DNA from: Synaphobranchus kaupii
Taxonomy: Eukaryota > Chordata > Actinopteri > Anguilliformes > Synaphobranchidae
Assembly: GCA_029718625.1 (NCBI GenBank)
Contig: CM056383.1
Coordinates: forward strand, 18,004,722-18,068,721
Direction: 5' to 3'
DNA length: 64,000 bases
Shown here one piece after another: positions 1 through 10,737 of the stretch (position 1 is the stretch's first letter; each line of letters begins with the position of its first letter). The position numbers and the translations under genes are program-made. The notes below the pieces were generated by a model that had not been told where the DNA came from, made no database searches, and was given only the letters and a program-made list of their open reading frames with translations.

Positions 1-244
1 ATTCTATAGGATATGTTTACATGCAAACATCTCTGACCTCTGGTACACCTGCAACAGAACTTGACCTCAGCTAAACTGCAACACCCACTACACCTACAAC
101 AGCACCTGAGTTTGCTACACACGGAACAGTGTAACTAAAATAAACTAGCAGCTTAACCCTTCACTGCAGCAACACCATTGTGGAGAGTCAGGAGTCAAAG
201 TCTCTGGATAAACAGTTGGCTCACTACTGAGGTACAATTTTTTA

Positions 245-461
245 TTAGCAGGTTCCTGCATGTTGCTCTTCAGGGAGTGGTACTGTGCTGCTATACCCAA
301 CTTTCTGGAGGCTTTCCGACAAAATCAAATGATCAAACTCATTGTATGTATAATCCTGCAGGAAATACTGGGCTCCATATGCAAGCCTTGAAGTTTTATC
401 AATGAACAGGTTGCAGAATAGCACCAGGTGTTCGGGACTGAATTTCACATGAACACAGAAG
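245..461 (-). other. Possible 3' terminal exon, unrecognised
   Basis: On the minus strand a reading frame runs from a possible acceptor (AG at 462-463) to a TAA at 245-247, about 71 residues. It starts with residues FCVHVKFSPEHLVLF and ends with PEEQHAGTC. The composition looks protein-like and an AATAAA overlaps the stop codon, so it could be the last exon of a minus-strand gene. I do not recognise the family. It could equally be a chance open frame or a transposon relic. It lies in what would be intron 1 of the mlph-like gene if that gene continues to the left. Confidence 0.2.
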
Positions 462-1698
462 CTAAAAACTGGATTGGTGGTAACCCTAAGTCAGGCCTTC
501 TACAGACACATATTTAATAATAAAAATAAAAAAACAGCAGATATTCATGCAATCAGGAGGGAATAGATGGACAGACTTGCGTTCATGTTAACAGTGCAAA
601 TAGAAATGCAAATTTGTGTCTCTAGCCGCTAATAACAATGGGAATGTTGTTCCTTTACTGATGAGTTCAAACTGAGAGTAAAACACTCCAAACAACTGAT
701 CTCAACTTTTGGATAGTGCCCTACAGAATAAATATGATTTTCCTCCTTGTTACTGATTGGACTACAGTGCTATGCAGCTTTGTGGGTTTGTCAGCACAAC
801 GTCAGCCACAACTACTAGCAATATTGCTTAGGAACATCTGTTCAACTGATAATTTTACTGGAGGGTGGAGTCTGTATTTCTGCACAGCAAAAATGGTGGT
901 GTACATTTAACACCCTAGGGCGTTAAAAGAGTGTTAGATTTACACCGGCATTTTTGCTGTGTGGCATTTCTCTTCTTCACCAGCTCAATAATGGTATCTG
1001 CAGTGTAACCATCTCTCTTATCTGAAATAAAGATCATCATCGTACCAGCAGGCTAGGTTCATTTTGACCTTGTAGCTGGTGGAACTGCTTGTTGTGACAG
1101 CAAACAGCTTAGCAGGCTGCATGCCCACACATATTGAATTAATTCCTTGAACTCAAATCCAGTGCCTACAGGTAGTTGTGGTTTCCTTTCAACCAGTCTG
1201 CAATTAAGGCCTTGAGAACGAGGTGTGTAGATTATTTAGCCAATCACAAACAACAAAAAGCCACAGACTGTGAGGCCCTCCAGGACTGGAGTCCTACACT
1301 TGTGTTGTAATGACAATACTTGCAAACTGCTGGAAATGTGATTCCGGCATTCTGCAAAGGTCAAAACTTGTTTCTTCTACTATTTTTTATGCATTTATAT
1401 TTTCCCCTGTTGTGCACATTTGAGATTTCCTACTGTCTACCCACGGCAGGTACTGTACCTTATGCACTGTTTTGCACATGGCTTTTTTGAAAATACCTTT
1501 TCATGCATTTCACCACAACTCACCATCTGAGACCTTCTTTATATCAAACCCCATTGCTGTGAAGATATACCCATACCCGTCTAACTTTGATAGGATCTTT
1601 TAATGGAAAGTGATTTGTTGCAGTTTAATGGCTTTTGTCACCATAGAATGTACCTTCTTCCATAGCATCTCCAGCATAATAAGCTTCAGTGAAGCAAT
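456..1698. other. No supported feature
   Basis: I see no convincing gene or repeat here. A short minus-strand stretch near 960-1030 reads DKRDGYTADTIIELVKKRNA after a TTTATTTCAG acceptor-like site, but its phase does not fit the Rab-binding exon at 1705-1839 and no partner exon was found. Confidence 0.4.
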
Positions 1699-1704
1699 GC
1701 TCAC

Positions 1705-1839
1705 CCAAGTCTGTCCTCCTCTTTCTTCCTGAGATCAAAATCCCTCTGAATGACTTCCCACACATGCTTTGCCTCCTCATCAGTCAGCCTGGACAGATCC
1801 AGCTTACTGCCGATGGCAGAAGCAGGAAACATACTGATG
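1705..1839 (-). CDS. mlph: First coding exon of melanophilin-like Rab effector (partial)
   Basis: Melanophilin links Rab27a on melanosomes to myosin Va. This minus-strand exon follows an acceptor (CAACAG, AG at 1840-1841), starts at an ATG at 1832 and ends at a donor GTGAGC (1704-1699) after 42 codons plus two bases. The product contains [20 protein letters not shown] followed by [13 protein letters not shown], the first helix of the Rab-binding (FYVE-related) domain shared by melanophilin, MYRIP and the Slp proteins. From memory the match is closer to melanophilin (DEEAxHVxEVxQRDFDLR) than to MYRIP, but MYRIP is not excluded. The next exon, expected to continue the helix and carry the zinc-finger cysteines, is not visible between 1 and 1698, so it lies off the left edge or this is an orphan exon. 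Confidence 0.72.
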
Positions 1840-1845
1840 CTGTTG

Positions 1846-2793
1846 AGTGCATTGGATCAAACAAGACACAGGTCAAAGACACAATCAAACACTACATACA
1901 GGAGCAATACATAGCAGGTCTCTTAATGCTTAATTTTTTTTTCTATCAGTATAGTGATAAGAAAAACTCTGATAATATTTATATTTTTAACATACAAGTT
2001 AGGCCTATATGGTACTTAAAGTACCTATATGGTACTTTAAAACAACATAAAGGGTATGTACAGATGTAAAAAATGTACATTTACAGATGGCAGAAGATAA
2101 ATAACAGTGGATTTACTGTATTGCACAAAAAGGCAAATTAGAGCAAACTGGAAGCATCTGACAGTGGTATGTGATGTGACAGACCAAAGGTCTATAATGA
2201 CTAGGGCCCACTGAAATTCCTTTTATAATCTGTAGTTCCCTCCTCACAGCACTACTAGGTCACTGTAGTCTGTTCTTAACTCTTGTAAAACAATCATCTC
2301 ATTACAAAACATGAATCATCTAATTACCAGAAAAATTTAATAACCTTCAAAGCATGTGGATTCACTTATATGCTCCAACACTTTTTCCACTTACTCCAGA
2401 GTACGGACTGGAAATTTGACAAAAGATTACAGCTGGTGTAGTTTTAGACAAGCTTTAAACAGATGGCCCGAAATTAGTGTGGGAAGGGTTTGGTCTATTG
2501 TGCTTCATCTTGTCTATATTAGTCTTGCCAACATTATTGTGATTTCAGGAATCCAAGGACTGAAATTCTTATTTTACATAGTTTATGGTTTAGATTAACC
2601 TGGCTATGTTCTGCTAGAAGCTAGGCTTTAAGGAAAACATAGCCTAGCGTGCTTTTTTAATGTAGCAGTGGTGAAGCACCACAATCGGTCACCTATGAGT
2701 ATGACATAGCTTTGCAACTTGTTGAACAGGAGAGCATTTTTGAGATTTTGTGTATAGGCCTAGCCTATTGCCCAAGTCCATGGATGATGGATA
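1846..2793. other. AT-rich, no supported gene
   Basis: No exon or clear repeat was recognised. This is upstream of the mlph-like exon on the minus strand, so it is 5' intron or 5' flank of that gene. Confidence 0.4.
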
Positions 2794-2795
2794 TA

Positions 2796-3040
2796 CAGTT
2801 GAAGTCGAAGGTTTACATACATTTAGGTTGAAGTCATTAAAACTCATTTTTAACCACTCCACAGATTTAATGTTAGCAAACTATAGTCTTGGCAAGTCAG
2901 TTAGGGCATCTACTTTGTGCATGGCACAAGTAATTTTTTCCAACAATTGTTTACAGACAGATTATTTAACTTTTAATTCACTATATCACAATTCCAGTGG
3001 ATCAGAAGTTTACATACACTAAGGTGACTGTGCCTTTAAA
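2796..3040 (+). mobile_element. Sleeping Beauty-like (Tc1) left IR/DR end
   Basis: After a TA (2794-2795) the sequence begins CAGTTGAAGTCGAAGGTTTA and continues with the outer direct repeat, the linker and an inner direct repeat near 2998-3022 (AGAAGTTTACATACACTAAG), then TGTGCCTTTAAA. This order and spacing match the left inverted-repeat/direct-repeat end of salmonid-type Tc1 elements, the group from which Sleeping Beauty was built. No transposase follows; the sequence passes directly into the palindromic core at 3041. Confidence 0.88.
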
Positions 3041-3613
3041 TTTTTAATATTTGGTCACATATCCTTTGCATGCCATGACTTCCTGGTGTATGTGACCCAA
3101 TAACATCAAAAGACTCCTGATATCTTATTTTCTGGTACTCTTGCAAGCGATGCATTTGAATGGATCTCTGGGATTTTGGGGGTGGAACTAGATTTAGCTG
3201 TAAATTATGCTGGAACAGTATGGAATACATGATTGGTAAAATGGCTGCAAGTCATCAAGGGTCTGAGGTATCAAACAAGCCTCAAACCATCACTCTGCTG
3301 CCAGATATGCAGTAGATATGGATGGATCACTTTAAGGGTTGTTTCTCCTGACAGATTTTCCTATCAAACTCTATGGAAAAATAAGTCAGGAGAAGAAACC
3401 CTTCAAGTTATCCATCCATATCTACTGTATTTCTGGCAGCAGAGTGATGATTTAAGGCTTGTTTGATACGTCAGACCCTTGATGACTTAGAGCCATTTAG
3501 CCAATCATGTGTTTCCATACTGTTCCACTCCCCAATTCCCATAGAGATCCATTCAAATGCAGAGACGTTATAGTATATAGTTTAAGAGTACCAGAAAATA
3601 AGATATCAAGAGT
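3041..3613. repeat. Palindromic MITE core, copy 1 (right end truncated)
   Basis: The two halves are inverted copies of each other around a short centre near 3361-3373; for example GCTGCCAGATATGCAGTAGA on the left pairs with the TCTACTG and GGCAGCAG segment on the right. It is a second copy of the palindrome at 6880-7584 but stops early on the right, after AGATATCAAGAG. Confidence 0.8.
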
Positions 3614-5434
3614 ATAATGCTCTGCGTCTTAGACTTAGCCTGCACATTAGTAAATTGCAGCACTCTGAGCACAATTAACCTTAATAGTATCGTGTTAATT
3701 AACATTAATTGAATAAATAATAAAATATATAGGCTGTAATATAGCTTACATGGAAATATGAATAAATGTAATAATGCAGCTGTTATTAAGAAGCATTATT
3801 TAATTACTGGTATCGTTCTTTGTAGATTTGTGGAAAAATGCAATTAGGCTGGGCTATGGTAGTGCGTTTCAGCTGCAGCAATAAATATTATAAAATTGAC
3901 GTCCTTCCTGGGCATATGATGTTGTAGTTTTCTTTTATAAGGGTATGCAAAACAACGGAACTCCCCGATCGATCCAAGCCACTTGACGTCTCGCTTTACT
4001 CATTAATTCACGTTTCAATCAGAATCACAAGAAGATGCTTAGCCTACTTTCCAGTATCACAACAAGTGGGTGGTATTCAAACGAGTAAACCTATAAATAT
4101 ATAAAACAAAGCAATGAAGATTTTAGTTTTACCTTCACCTGCGCTGTAAATCCGCGAGTTGTTCTAATCCTTGGGAAGTTTAACAGCAGTCATGAAGAGT
4201 TGAAGAAGCCAACCGTAATGCTTATCACATGTTCTGCGTAACACGGAGCAAAGAAGACTTCTCCGCCTCCTTGTTATTTCAAGATCAATTGACTCTTTGA
4301 CTGAAATACAAATGGGAGATGTGCAAAGGCTGTTCTATATAACCTAGTTGTGATGCACGTCTGACGAAAGGTTAGCAATAGCCTACTGAAAATTTACTGG
4401 TTGTATAAAAAGAAATGGAAAAAACTATAGCATAAAATTGAAGTATACCGAAAGACTTCCAAAACACACATACCGATGTTTCTCACCCTGACTTCAAAGA
4501 CGTCAAAGTCAAAGTAACATTATTCTGCACATTCACTTTTCTGATATAGTGGCTATTAGTGGTATTCCCGGGCTGCTACATATTTGGGTAGCAAATTAAA
4601 CCTATTAAGATTTGTAAAAATGAGAAACGGCTGATGCAGAAGGAGTAAAAGAGATTTGATGCTTTATGAGATTTATCCCGAAATGGGCGTGTTTTGCTTT
4701 AAAAAAACCAAAGGTTTATCTTGAGTAGTATTTTCTGTATCTATAAGATAGTCTACTCCCGCAAAAAAAGTCTATTATGTAATAATTTAACCCAAGGAGG
4801 CTTAATATAATTCAATATTTTAAATATTATATTAAAAACTAGATGAATAAAAACATTTATGTATGAAAAAGTGGGTGGTATTGAATTTCTCCTCAAATGT
4901 AACTGAGTAAAATACCTCCTTAAATTTCCCTCTTACCTAATTTTCATAAGCAAATCCTAGCATCCTTGTTGATGGTATATGAACATAAATTTCCCCCACA
5001 TAAATGCTTGATATGGAATAATCACTACATCAGCTGTAAACAAAATAAGTCAATATCCTTTAACAGATGGCTTAAAATTTTTATTTTATTTGTGACACAG
5101 ATATTTTATTATTTTTTTTACTATTTATAGTTTTTTTATATTAAAATATTATACATATGACACCATAAAGCAATACACATAACAAAATACCGCATACCAG
5201 AAAGCACTGCAAATGCAGACCACACCCCCACAGGGAGGAACAAGGAAAAGCACGAATAGCATGGGATCTCAGGGGCAGCCCAGATGCCCAGTGTGCCCTG
5301 TGCTATAGAGGGCATCTGAGGGCCCAAAGGAAGCACATAACTAGAAATAGGTGCAGTACATACTATGACAGATCATTTAACCTTTGTTCAAATGAGATCT
5401 TATAAAGGTCCAAGGCCCATCAAGACCATTGCCA
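3614..5434. other. AT-rich non-coding stretch
   Basis: No ORF of note. 3990-4330 is less AT-rich, and a TCACATG E-box lies at 4225-4231. If the mlph-like gene has upstream exons its promoter could be here, but nothing in the sequence proves it. Confidence 0.35.
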
Positions 5435-5746
5435 TAGCGTGCGTCCCAATATTTTTCACTCCCCACCTCCCTTCCTCCACTCCCCCACTACCACTCCTCT
5501 CCTACCCAGAAGTATGCAAAACTGTCTGAACGTTTTGAGTACACGTGTTTACATGTACAGTATACAATGTACCTGACATTGCGGTTTGCGTCGAGACATT
5601 AATTAATGTGTAACCATTAATATGTAATTCAGATGTAATCAGCGACATTAGATTAAAACACAAAGATCCGTTTCCGGGGCACGGAGTAGAGGAGGTGGTA
5701 GTGGAGGAAGGGAGGGTGCATTTTTCGAGTATTGGGACGCACCCAT
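5435..5746. mobile_element. MITE with GCGTCCCAATA terminal inverted repeats
   Basis: The left end has TAGCGTGCGTCCCAATA and the right end TATTGGGACGCACCCATA; purine/pyrimidine-rich arms inside also pair (CTCCCTTCCTCCACT against AGTGGAGGAAGGGAG). TIRs of the form TAGNGTGCGTCCCAAT are seen in hAT-type elements of fish. I could not find a clean target-site duplication. Confidence 0.65.
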
Positions 5747-5863
5747 AGTCCTTGAGGGCTCTAGCTGTCCGCTCCATTGAAAGCAATTACATAAAGTTCT
5801 TCAACCAGTTCTCAATACTGAAACCAATACTGACACAACTGTTTAATGAAAATGGCCAAATTA

Positions 5864-6284
5864 TAGTGTTGTGCAAAAGTCTTAGGCACCCTAGATTTTT
5901 TTAATATTAATTTTTTCTTACATGTTTATTTTTTGTTTTCTGCATTAGTGTGTCAGTATAAGAGCAAATTAAAAATAGCGAGACAGCCAAAGTCTGCAGA
6001 AGAACTCAGCAAGTTCTTCAAAATTCTTCAAAAGTTCTTCGAAATACCTACCAGATGATTTTCTTATAAAACTGCATGACAGTGTACCAAAAAGGATTGA
6101 TGCAGTTTTAAAGGCAAAGGGTGGTAACACCAAATATTGATTTGATTTAGTTTTAGTTTAGTTTATTGCTCTTTATAGTCAATTATTTGATATTTAGAAA
6201 GTTTTCATTTCATTATTTTTGAAAGCATCTTCGCTTTACAGAATTTCTTTTTCACGTGCCTAAGACTTTTCCACAGTAACTGTA
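5864..6284. mobile_element. Non-autonomous Tc1-like element
   Basis: The left end reads TGTGCAAAAGTCTTAGGCAC and the right end GTGCCTAAGACTTTTCCACA, an inverted repeat characteristic of a fish Tc1 family. The inside is AT-rich with no usable transposase frame. Confidence 0.7.
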
Positions 6285-6429
6285 ATTCCTACTGTAATTA
6301 CAGTGAATTCTAAGAAAAATATACTTTTCCTGTTACTGCTGAAGGCTATGCTATAATCTTATGCGACACCCACAGGTCTTATAAAAAATAGGGCAGGGAA
6401 TCACAGATGTGGGCAGACATGAGGTATAA

Positions 6430-6844
6430 TTCTAGTATTTCGCTGGATGGAGTATACATCAATGACAAAATACAATCAATTTGTACTAATCATTACATCA
6501 GGAGACTGTGCACAGACTGTTTTTTCTAACTGTAAAGCATATTGGAACTCTATATATAGGCATATCAATTGGCAAGGAGTATTGATGCAAAATACTGCTT
6601 CATGGACAAAGTCAGAGAACTATCTTATAAATATATTAATTTAATATAACCAGTCATCCAGGTTATTTCAAGATTTAAAAATGAATTAGATGTAAGATGT
6701 GTGTTTTGCTTCAATGAAAGAGAAACTATAACAGCGGTACATTTATTTTATGAATGTCCATCCATGTACTAAAATATTGAGCACTTTTTCTTTAAATACA
6801 CTGTAGTAAGGATTCAGTTTGGCATAAAAGATATTATGACTATG
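6430..6844 (+). pseudogene. L1/Tx1-like LINE remnant, 5' half
   Basis: Around 6680-6790 one frame reads CVFCFNERETITAVHLFYEC, the C-terminal CxxC...H...C zinc knuckle seen in L1-type LINE polyproteins. Stop codons break the frame. The homology is cut at 6844 by the element at 6845-7807 and resumes at 7808 (DQIAY). Confidence 0.6.
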
Positions 6845-7807
6845 CAGTGCCCTCCACTATTGTTGGCACCCCTGGTAAAGATGATATAGAATAAAGTAAT
6901 CATTTTTAATATTTGGTCGCATATCCTTTGCATGCCATGACTTCCTGATGTCTGTGACCCAACAACATCAAAAGACTCTTGATATCTTATTTTCTGGTAC
7001 TCTCACAAGCAATACTATAACGTCTCTGCATTTGAATGGATCTCTATGGAAATTGGGGGGTGGGACTAGATTTAGCAGTATGGAATACATGGTTGGTAAA
7101 ATGGCTGTAAGTCATCAAGGGTCTGAGGTATCAAATCAGCCTCAAACCATCACTCTGCTGCCAGATATGCAGTAGATATGGATGGATCACTTTAAGGATT
7201 GTTTCTACTGACAAATTTTCCTATTGAACTCTATGGAAAAATAAGTCAGGGGAAGAAACCCTTCAAGTTATCCATCCATATCTACTGTATTTCTGGCAGC
7301 AGAGTGATGGTTTAAGGCTTGTTTGATACGTCAGACCTTTGATGACTTAGAGCCATGTAGCCAACCATGTGTTCCATACTGTTCCAGTGTAATTTACAGC
7401 TAAATCTAGTCCCACCCCCCAATTCCCATAGAGATCCATTCAAATGCAGAGAGTATCGCTTGTAAGAGTACCAGAAAATACAATATCAAGAGTCTTTTGA
7501 TATTGCTGGTTAACAGACATCAGGAAGTCATGGCATGCAAAAGATATACGACGAAATATTAAAAATGATTACTTTATTCTATATATAAATGCAGGGGTGC
7601 CAATAATTGTGGCACACATGGTTTTATTAAAAATAATTATTTCTTGATGAGGGATTTTCTTTTTCTCAGAATAAATTTACTTCAATTAATGGTTTGATTG
7701 TTCTAATTTTTTCAGTGTGAGATTAAGCTAATTCACCAAACGGTTAATTTATTATAACCCTTTTTACTCATCTTTATCAGGGGTGCCAATAATAGTGGAG
7801 GGCACTG
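6845..7807. mobile_element. Non-autonomous Tc1-like element carrying a long palindrome
   Basis: The ends are CAGTGCCCTCCACTATTGTT and the inverted counterpart AATAGTGGAGGGCACTG. A further inner copy of the end lies near 7592-7612 (CAGGGGTGCCAATAATTGTG). The inside is dominated by a near-perfect palindrome. It interrupts an L1-like remnant; the flanks suggest a TATG duplication. Confidence 0.82.
6880..7584. repeat. Long palindrome, arms of about 340 bp
   Basis: The left arm runs from about 6880 to 7222 and the right from about 7236 to 7584, with a centre of about a dozen bases. Paired landmarks include GAATAAAGTAATCATTTTTA against TAAAAATGATTACTTTATTC, and CATGACTTCCTGATGTCTGT against ACAGACATCAGGAAGTCATG. 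A transcript through it would fold into a long hairpin. Confidence 0.85.
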
Positions 7808-8000
7808 TATGTGATCAAATAGCCTACTAGATAAAAATGTAATGTTTGTGACAAACCTTGCTAATGGACAATATTGGAACTACATACATAAAATGGTCAG
7901 AAGAGAGCAAAATTCTTACTTTTCAAAATTGAATTAGAATATTAAATGCTGCAAAGTATAAGAAATTAAAAAGCAAACAGAACCCTAAATGTATATGAAG
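7808..8000 (+). pseudogene. L1/Tx1-like LINE remnant, 3' half
   Basis: Continuation of the frame interrupted at 6844, with several stops; recognisable pieces are CDKPC and NGQKRAKFLLFKIELEY. Only the 3' end of the old LINE is visible. Confidence 0.45.
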
Positions 8001-8036
8001 CCGCATGCAGAATGACGTAATACACCTTACATCCAA

Positions 8037-8150
8037 TCCATATAACTGGGAATTTGCTGAAGCAATTCAGGTTAAGTACATTGCTCAAAGGTATAACAGC
8101 ACTGCCTCATCTGGGAATCGACCCTAAAACCTCAGAGTTAAAGGTGTAAA
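8037..8150. repeat. SINE-like fragment (tRNA-related part)
   Basis: GGTTAAGTACATTGCTCAAA and GGGAATCGACCCTAAAACCT match the usual layout of fish V-SINE/HE1-type repeats (GTTAAGTACCTTGCTCAAGG followed by a tRNA-like B box). Confidence 0.55.
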
Positions 8151-8158
8151 CCTGTATC

Positions 8159-8760
8159 TGTCATGGTTTTGGACCCTGTGGTCCTATGCGGTCGTTTTCC
8201 TTGGTGGCCACGCGAGGGCGCTGCCCTGTTGGTAGAGGCTTGCTCCGCCCTGCTGAGTTGGGGGAGTTTCTGGTTAAGCATTTTCACCTGTTGCGTGGTC
8301 ACCTGAGAGTTATTTAAGCCTACCGTTCCCTTCATTCGGGGCTTCGACATTAATTGTTAATTGTTATGTACTGTGGTGTATTGTTGGCTGTGAGTTCTCG
8401 TACCATTTTGGCTTCTTGCCTATTTTTAAACGTCTCGTTGTTGAGGCAGGGCTTATTTCTTACTGGCTTAGTGGTTGATTATCTCGTAGAAGTTTGGGAC
8501 CGTAAATCTCTGCTCTATTTTCGCCATAGTGTGCTTTTTCTCCGTGTATGGAGATTTGGGCGTTCTGTTGGGAACTTTAGTCCAGTTCGCTCCTAGGTGC
8601 ATGTCGTCTCATGTGAGATTGGGCGTTTGCGCTTCTGCTGGGCTGCTTAGCTTGTGGAGGTGTAGAGTAGTTGTTCTTTGTTCCCCTTCGCCTGTTTGGT
8701 TTTCTTATTGAGAGACCTGGCGTTTTGCTTCTACTCAATTCCGTGTTACTGTGAGCCAGT
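8159..8760 (+). repeat. Diverged LTR-like repeat, copy A
   Basis: It starts TGTCATGGTTTTGGACCC, a common style of start for fish gypsy LTRs, and continues with a T-rich stretch that resembles 15500-16085: both contain TCTCCG(T/G)GTATGGAG followed by TTTGGGC. No gag-pol coding region is attached. Calling it an LTR is inference. Confidence 0.4.
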
Positions 8761-8768
8761 AAGTAGCA

Positions 8769-9072
8769 TAGACTGTATAAAAATATGGACAAAGCCACTG
8801 TGACGTCACCCATTGCCTTTCCATGGCCTCGGAAAAACCAAATTGAAACACGGAAGTCTTTTTCGCCGGCTGTTTGGACGAACTGCGCCTGCTCAGTGGA
8901 GCCGACTTGACCTTTGCTTGGAGCAGGGTGAACCGGATATGGTCTTCATGGGAGGGTCTCTGTCCAGGCACAGTATGATTGACAGTTCGGGGCGGAGATT
9001 CTGGAAAGCGGGAGAAATTAGAAGCGGGAGTTTTATATTGCAAGCACAGTCTATGATTGCAAGCAAATTCAC
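8769..9072 (+). repeat. CATAGACTGTATAAAAATA repeat with possible 5' exon
   Basis: CATAGACTGTATAAAAATAT followed by a GTGACGTCACCC box is a widely dispersed fish repeat start; a second, direct copy of the first part is at 9478. The TATAAAA and CRE-like TGACGTCA resemble a promoter. At 9072/9073 there is a strong donor (CACG|GTAAGTT), so 8800-9072 could be a 5' exon of the unit that ends with the SGNH ORF at 10141. Confidence 0.4.
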
Positions 9073-10140
9073 GGTAAGTTAAGCTAATTTATTATATAAT
9101 TTCATTTTCACGGTTTTACGGTGTTATTTATTTGCATTGACTGTGTGAAATTCGCCACATCATTGTGTTATGTTATAACGTTTTATTCAGTTATCTTCAA
9201 TTTACAGTACAATTTAAAGTACATTAATATTCCACCCAACTCAGATCGGAGGTAGGCTAATTCCATTAGCTAGCATACCAGCTTGACAGTGAGATTGGTT
9301 ACGTTAGGCCTAGGCAGGCTAAGGCGAATATAGGGTAACGTTATGATTGCCATTAACGATATTGACGGTCAATCACATTTACGTACAAGACTACTTTTAT
9401 TATTAATGTCCCGAAGAGCTGCTCTAAATAGGTAGCAAGCTGTCAGCAAGCTTGCGACCCAAAAAATCCGTCCAAGCCATAGACTGTATAAAAATAGGTC
9501 CGTGCGGGATTTCTAAATTCCTAAAAATGGTTAGGTTTTGCTCGTTCCAATAACCCAGCAGAGTAGCCTATTATGTTAATAATGCCCGCCCGAACCTGTC
9601 CTATTTTTTTTTTTGTGTGTGGATAAAATATACAATATATGATCACCCTAGCTAACAAAAAACACAATGAAAGAAGATAAAATAACGTCAGCTGTGGCCA
9701 TCTACGAAGCATTTTAATAGTCTATTTGCATGCGTGAAAATTGCACAATGCACTTTGTAAAAGCAAGTTTCCCACCCTAGTGCATGAAGTCTCATTACAC
9801 AGACTGGTTGTAACCTTAACCTTTTAATTTCTTTTGCAGACACAACGATGGAAAACCAAAGCCTCAACTGAGTTTCTGTACCCACCTTTCATTGTGAACC
9901 ATTTTTCTTTTTTAATCACTGTGCCTTAAACTAGTCATTTACATAATATAATTTGAGTGTATTTCTCTTGCATTGCTAATTTTTCAAGCGTAGCTCTCCT
10001 TATGCAATAGGACCAAACAGCATGTTGACAATATTAAAGTATCATGTCTAGATTGTGGATGATGTTTTTAATAGCTTGCATCCAGAATGTATCATTGTAT
10101 ATTGCAATGAGATGCATTTAATTTTATTCCTCTTACACAG
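9073..10140. other. Intron-like spacer before the SGNH ORF
   Basis: No long ORF. A CTTTTGCAG acceptor-like site lies at 9831-9839 and a CTTACACAG acceptor at 10132-10140, directly before the SGNH ORF. A CATAGACTGTATAAAAATA copy is at 9478-9496. Confidence 0.4.
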
Positions 10141-10682
10141 ATAAAAATGTCTGGATAGTCGGTGACAGCTACATCCGGCGTGGGGAGGAGAGAGCAAGGG
10201 AGACCATGGGGACCAGTCTGGGTCTGGATGCCAGGGTCCAGTGGTTTGGCTGGGGAGGCCTGAGGTGGGAGCGGCTTCTCCCCTTCATTCACCAGTCCCT
10301 CAGAGGAAGAGCAGCCCCGGATGTCCTGCTCATACACTGCGGCGGGAACGACCTCGGCAACACGAAGAGCCTGCGTCTCGTCGCAGACATGAAGCGGGAC
10401 CTGCAAGACCTCCACCGGCGTTTCCCAGGGACGAAGATCCTCCTCTCAGCAATATCCCAGCGACGCCGGTGGAGGACTGCCAATCCGGGGAAAATAGACA
10501 AGACCAGGAAGTGGGTGAACAATGTCCCGGCTACATTTGTTCAGAGTTTTGGTGGAATTTTTATCCCACATCCTACCATAAAATTTGATAATGCTGACCT
10601 ATTTCTAAAGGATGGTGTTCATTTAACCCCTAGGGGAAATGATATATTTTTTAATGGTATGGTCCATTCCCTTAAAGACTGA
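10141..10682 (+). CDS. SGNH/GDSL hydrolase-like ORF of transposon origin
   Basis: The frame is open from the acceptor at 10140 to TGA at 10680-10682, about 180 residues. It carries the SGNH-fold blocks in the right order: VGDSY at 10158-10172 (nucleophile serine), GGNDLG from 10341 (oxyanion Asn) and DGVHLTP at 10611-10631 (catalytic Asp/His). The first in-frame ATG (10206) lies after the GDSY block, so a functional protein would need an upstream exon. SGNH-like ORFs of this size are known as accessory proteins of some fish retroelements (Ngaro-type tyrosine-recombinase elements; esterases also occur in CR1 LINEs), which is why I infer a mobile origin. No recombinase or reverse transcriptase is visible next to it. 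It has no internal stop, unlike its neighbours. Confidence 0.7.
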
Positions 10683-10737
10683 ATCTAGGGGAGGAGTTTC
10701 TCCAATCCTGGATTTAGCTTTTAATGGAATAGGTTTT

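Noticed and set aside
8354..8711. Two overlapping plus-strand ORFs of 60-80 codons
   Set aside because: T-rich, cysteine/leucine/valine-rich translation of an LTR-like repeat with no domain.
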